In this document: positions 60,974 through 64,000 of the stretch, piece by piece | Position numbering within the stretch: position 1 is the first letter of the stretch | How the letters are laid out: each line of letters starts with the position of its first letter | Source of the DNA: Candidatus Melainabacteria bacterium | Lineage (GTDB): Bacteria; Cyanobacteriota; Vampirovibrionia; Vampirovibrionales; Vampirovibrionaceae | Assembly: GCA_902168245.1 (NCBI GenBank) | Contig: CABHPA010000017.1 | Coordinates: 1 to 64,000 of the forward strand | Direction of reading: 5' to 3' | DNA length: 64,000 nucleotides | Made by a program: the position numbers and the translations under genes | Notes under the pieces: model-generated | Told to the model about the DNA's origin: nothing | The model's input: only the letters and a program-made list of their open reading frames with translations | Databases searched by the model: none

Positions 60974-61285
60974 CTAAATACCAAACTGGCTCTCGTCAAA
61001 CGGCGCATTCTGCAAGAAAGCCAGCGTAGTAGGATTCAGCGAAAGCCCGTGCGGGTCTTTGGCCACCGCGCTACGCACCAGACCATGCACATTCACCTGA
61101 TCCGGGTTGACCCCCTGGGGCACCACGGACAAGTTGGTGTGATTCAATGAAACCAGATGATTGAGATCGACCGTTCCGGATAAGGAAAACGGCGCGACGC
61201 CTTCACTGGCCACTTGGGGTTGCGGAACGCTGAACCCTTTGACTCCTGGGTTTGAAAACAAACCGTTAAACCACATTTCTCCCAT
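60974..61285 (-). CDS. 103-aa protein B, paralogue of protein A
   Basis: Starts MGEMWFNGLFSNPGVKGFSV; middle EGVAPFSLSGTVDL; end AKDPHGLSLNPTTLAFLQN and FGI. Same length and composition as protein A, at roughly 30% identity by eye. AGGAG precedes the ATG. It lies 274 bp upstream of gene A on the same strand; A seems to have its own leader. Promoter-motif site 6 lies 145 bp upstream of this gene. Function unknown. Confidence 0.7.
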   Translation of the reverse strand: MGEMWFNGLFSNPGVKGFSVPQPQVASEGVAPFSLSGTVDLNHLVSLNHTNLSVVPQGVNPDQVNVHGLVRSAVAKDPHGLSLNPTTLAFLQNAPFDESQFGI

Positions 61286-61431
61286 AACTCTACTCCTCTT
61301 TTCCCTGCTTTTTCCCTACTTCTCTTTCTCTATGCCATCCATTGAACAAACCACCATTCAACGAATGTTTTAACTCCCAATGGACTTCCCACCAAAAACA
61401 ACCTACCCGTATGAAACATTCTCCACATGAA

Positions 61432-61461
61432 AATAAAAACAATCATAAGCGAAGAATTGCC
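61432..61461 (-). promoter_or_regulatory. Shared promoter-like motif, site 6 (before 103-aa gene B)
   Basis: Minus strand: GGCAATT (61461-61455), 17-bp spacer, TTTATT (61437-61432), within TGATTGTTTTTATTTT. The surrounding gap 61286-61597 otherwise shows no gene. Confidence 0.58.
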
Positions 61462-61597
61462 CAGGTCTTCCCAAAAAGCTGCCTTTTCAGCGTAAATACT
61501 CGTCCTTTCCCATATTTAAATGAACTTTCCAGTTTGAAAGCGCATTAACGCAGCCCGAACGGATATGATAAAAGCATCCATGCGTGACGATTGAGCG

Positions 61598-63550
61598 ATG
61601 CAGAGCATTTCCATACAGGCAACCCTGAAGTGGGTGTACAACCGGCTTGTGCCCACTTTGCTGGCATGCTTCGCCCTGGCCGGGCTTTGGCTCATCGGCC
61701 AGCAGTCGGAGCCTCACGCCTTCAGTCTGTTTATGCGCTGGTCCGCCAGAGAGACCAAACACAGCCCGGTTCGATTGGTTTTAATTAATGACGAGTCCAT
61801 CGCCAAGCTGCAAAGCCGGTTCGGGCTAATGCCATGGCCGCGCAAAACCTACCTGGAGATTTTTGAGCGGGTGAATGCCAGCCAACCCGCGCTCATGGTA
61901 TTCGACAGCCATTTCGTGAACCTGAGCCAGGCCGATGACGCCCGCTTTTTTACGGAACTGAAACGCTTTCCCAACCTGATTGGCGGGCTGGCCATGGAAG
62001 AAACGGATCGTGGAGCGCGGCTGGACAACAGCGCCAAGCCCGGCTGGCTCAACCCCCAAAGCCCCCAATACTACAACCTGAGCCTGGGCGTGGTCAGCAT
62101 GAGCGAGGACGAAGACGGCGTGGTGCGCTCCCTGAAGCCCATTTATCAGGTGCGCGCCGGGCGCTCGCAAATCGGCGTTTTCCCGGCGCTTTCGCTGGCG
62201 GCGGCGGTAGAAACGCTCAACCAGGCCCATCCCGGCAACACATGGAGCGTGGACGAGCAAACCCAGGGCAAGGCATCCGCGTTGCGGGTTTACCCGGAGC
62301 AACAAAGCGCCGGGGGATTCTCCATTCCGCTGAACGAAAACGGCGAGTTCTACATTCGCTGGTCGCGCATTCGCAATGCGGGGCAGGCCGAATACAGCCG
62401 CAGCCATGAGGCGATTCCGCTATGGCGCTTTTTCGATCGCCATGCCCCACTGCCGAACCTGTCCGGCAAAATCGCGCTGATTGGCTCATCTTCCACCTTT
62501 TACCGGGATTACCACCAAACCCCCATGGCCAACCGCCACCTTGGGCCGGATATTCACGCCACGGCCATAGACAACATCCTGCAAGACCAGGCAATTCAAA
62601 AGGTGGATATCTGGATGAACCTGGCCGTGCTGGTCTTTCTATGCCAGCTCATTTTCTTTTTAAGGCTGGGCATTCGCGGCTTCGGCAAAACCCTGTTGTA
62701 CACCCTAGGCACCATGATCATTTATTGCTGGGTGGCGTTCTGGTTTTTAGCAGAAAAATCCCTGTGGCTGGATGTTATTACCCCGGAAATGTTTATTGTG
62801 GCTGCGTTCCTGGCAGGCAGCACCTTTCGCATTATATTTAAGGAAAAACAACTGGCGGCAATGGAAAAGAATCTGTCTCAACTGGTTGACCCGGAAGTGT
62901 TTCAGGAAATCCGGCGACTGTCCCACATTCTGAAACCGGGCGGACAGAAACTGGAAATTACCTCCATGTTCGTGGATATCCGCAATTTCACCTCTCTGGC
63001 CGAACACTTGCAGCCCCATGAAGTGACCGACATGCTGAACGAATTCTACGGGGACATCGTCAACATTGTGTTCAGCTACCACGGCACCATCGATAAATTT
63101 ATGGGCGACGGCATCCTGATTATTTTCGGCGCGCCATTGCCCAGCGAACAGCATAGCGCCATGGCCGTGCAGGCTGCCAATGCCATTCTGGAAGCCACTT
63201 CCAGATTATCGGGCCGGTGGCGTGAAGCCCTGGGCATCGATACGGATATCGGCATTTCGCTAAACAGCGGGGTAGCCTTTGTGGGCTTTTTAGGCCCGGC
63301 GGACAAGCTAGAATACACCGGCGTGGGCGACACGGTCAACATTTGCGTCCGTTTGCAGGAGCATACCAAGCAGTTCCACACCCGCTTAATCATGAGCGAG
63401 CACACCGTGGCGGGCTTGCCGGAGCAAATGACCGAGTTCATCCCCGCCGAAAGCTACGTTGAACTGGGCGAAGTCGCCGTGCGGGGCAGAGAAGCCACCA
63501 TTCGCATTTTCACCCTGCGCCACGCCTTTCTGGAACCGCCCTCTTTATAA
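61598..63550 (+). CDS. CHASE2-domain adenylate cyclase (650 aa)
   Basis: Second class III cyclase of the window. A membrane segment (about 16-36) is followed by a CHASE2 sensor (about 45-340), three spans (about 345-425) and a catalytic domain (about 450-640). Catalytic features: FVDIRNFTSLAEH (first metal Asp), KFMGDGILIIFGAP (second metal Asp) and YTGVGDTVNICVRLQE with D/T for adenine and N/R for the transition state. The sensor is ~150 residues shorter than that of the 865-aa paralogue, so the two probably read different signals. It ends about 100 bp before the 28-aa gene. Confidence 0.9.
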   Translation: MQSISIQATLKWVYNRLVPTLLACFALAGLWLIGQQSEPHAFSLFMRWSARETKHSPVRLVLINDESIAKLQSRFGLMPWPRKTYLEIFERVNASQPALMVFDSHFVNLSQADDARFFTELKRFPNLIGGLAMEETDRGARLDNSAKPGWLNPQSPQYYNLSLGVVSMSEDEDGVVRSLKPIYQVRAGRSQIGVFPALSLAAAVETLNQAHPGNTWSVDEQTQGKASALRVYPEQQSAGGFSIPLNENGEFYIRWSRIRNAGQAEYSRSHEAIPLWRFFDRHAPLPNLSGKIALIGSSSTFYRDYHQTPMANRHLGPDIHATAIDNILQDQAIQKVDIWMNLAVLVFLCQLIFFLRLGIRGFGKTLLYTLGTMIIYCWVAFWFLAEKSLWLDVITPEMFIVAAFLAGSTFRIIFKEKQLAAMEKNLSQLVDPEVFQEIRRLSHILKPGGQKLEITSMFVDIRNFTSLAEHLQPHEVTDMLNEFYGDIVNIVFSYHGTIDKFMGDGILIIFGAPLPSEQHSAMAVQAANAILEATSRLSGRWREALGIDTDIGISLNSGVAFVGFLGPADKLEYTGVGDTVNICVRLQEHTKQFHTRLIMSEHTVAGLPEQMTEFIPAESYVELGEVAVRGREATIRIFTLRHAFLEPPSL

Positions 63551-63585
63551 GCGATTGCACATTATCTCTATATATAAAGAGGGCA

Positions 63586-63615
63586 GGCAATTTTCCCGAA
63601 ACAAATGCCTTTATT
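63586..63615 (+). promoter_or_regulatory. Shared promoter-like motif, site 7 (before the 28-aa gene)
   Basis: GGCAATT (63586-63592), 17-bp spacer, TTTATT (63610-63615), within ATGCCTTTATT. It ends 42 bp before ATG 63658. Confidence 0.52.
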
Positions 63616-63657
63616 TGTGTATATATTTTTTATACCTGAATATAAAGGGACACTGCC

Positions 63658-63744
63658 ATGACTTCTATCCTGATATTGTTTGCCGCCATCTTTTTAATCG
63701 GCCTGGTGTGCTACGCCACCGAACCCATGTTCACCGGCGAATAA
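63658..63744 (+). CDS. 28-aa single-span membrane peptide
   Basis: Starts MTSILILFAAIFLIGLVCYA: almost the whole peptide is one membrane helix, with a short tail ending EPMFTGE. AAAGGGA lies 8 bases before the ATG, and a promoter-like motif is 42 bp upstream, so expression is plausible. The size and shape recall KdpF-like or regulatory membrane peptides, but no kdp genes are near. Unknown function. Confidence 0.5.
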   Translation: MTSILILFAAIFLIGLVCYATEPMFTGE

Positions 63745-63837
63745 ACGCCGACCATGCTTTCAGCCACTTACGGCAGACGCTTGCTGCTTTTTTGCTCTTG
63801 GCTCGCTTCCGTAAACGGTTAGCCGCCACAGGCAATT

Positions 63838-64000
63838 TTACTCCAGAGCAGCCATTCCCGGCTGGTGTTCAACCGCATCCACAAACACATCCTGTTTCAA
63901 CAGGTGTTTTACAGATTCGTACAACGCCGTTTTACGCCGCGATTCGGGCATGAGATCCAGGGGGGTATTGCCTGCCTCGTCGGTCATATTCAGCACCTCC
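63838..64000 (-). CDS. Ankyrin-repeat protein, C-terminal fragment at the window edge
   Basis: The minus-strand frame entering from the right edge reads EVLNMTDEAGNTPLDLMPES, which has the D-x-x-G-N-T-P-L-D-L pattern of an ankyrin repeat, then RRKTALYESVKHLL and a short tail ending MAALE before TAA 63840-63838. Only the last ~54 residues are in the window; the Met at 63987 is probably internal. Ankyrin proteins bind other proteins and are common in predatory or host-associated bacteria. Confidence 0.6.
   Translation of the reverse strand, partial: EVLNMTDEAGNTPLDLMPESRRKTALYESVKHLLKQDVFVDAVEHQPGMAALE

Overview
The window looks like chromosome from a Gram-negative, non-photosynthetic relative of the Cyanobacteria (Melainabacteria/Vampirovibrionia-like). 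This is an inference from gene content, with no rRNA or search behind it. The signs are cyanobacterial-style CHASE2-cyclases, VanW, SpoIID, GerMN, RlpA and LytR-CpsA-Psr envelope proteins without sporulation genes, a UbiD decarboxylase, and small lineage-type proteins with a short N-terminal FG motif. Most of the sequence is GC-balanced and densely coding.

Layout. (1) 1-6274 is a strikingly AT-rich accessory segment. It runs from a truncated IS3-type transposase gene at the left edge to a tRNA-Arg(ACG) and holds a three-gene module: radical SAM enzyme, 125-aa protein, and a 1381-aa Mrr-like nuclease/STAND ATPase. It resembles an antiviral Avs-type locus with an added radical SAM partner and is the best candidate for an undescribed system. 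(2) 6480-17137: orphan FliI-type ATPase, CoaX, a START-like exported protein, a CHASE2 adenylate cyclase, a LytR-CpsA-Psr operon, a polytopic membrane protein and VanW. (3) 17137-24929 is an envelope cluster: alpha-2-macroglobulin with a secreted AMMECR1-like protein, divergent from a Tat-exported penicillin-binding transpeptidase coupled to SpoIID. (4) 24949-34645: a Cys-motif membrane protein, a stress protein, a secreted protein, osmC-purE-purK, a methyltransferase-like protein, an ACT-domain regulator, def and an acyl-CoA synthetase. (5) 34817-49705: a coiled-coil protein, mutM, an MFS pump, a WecG-type glycosyltransferase with a coupled leader peptide, comF, an EF-hand protein, feoAB with a Fur box, valS, a LysM protein and an Asn/Gly/Gln-rich EF-hand protein. 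(6) 49811-64000: CDF metal exporter, RlpA, gltX, purC-purS fusion with purQ, a Met/Gly-rich protein, GerMN lipoprotein, UbiD, a pair of paralogous 103-aa proteins, a second CHASE2 cyclase, a 28-aa membrane peptide and a truncated ankyrin gene.

Regulatory theme. Six intergenic sites share G(G/A)CAATT or AGCAATT, then exactly 17 bp, then TTTAT(T/C); a seventh is weaker. All lie upstream, in the right orientation, of genes for surface or lineage-specific unknown proteins, which suggests one dedicated sigma factor or activator. Housekeeping-like promoters instead show TATACT/TACAAT -10 boxes, some so close to the ATG that the mRNA may be leaderless.
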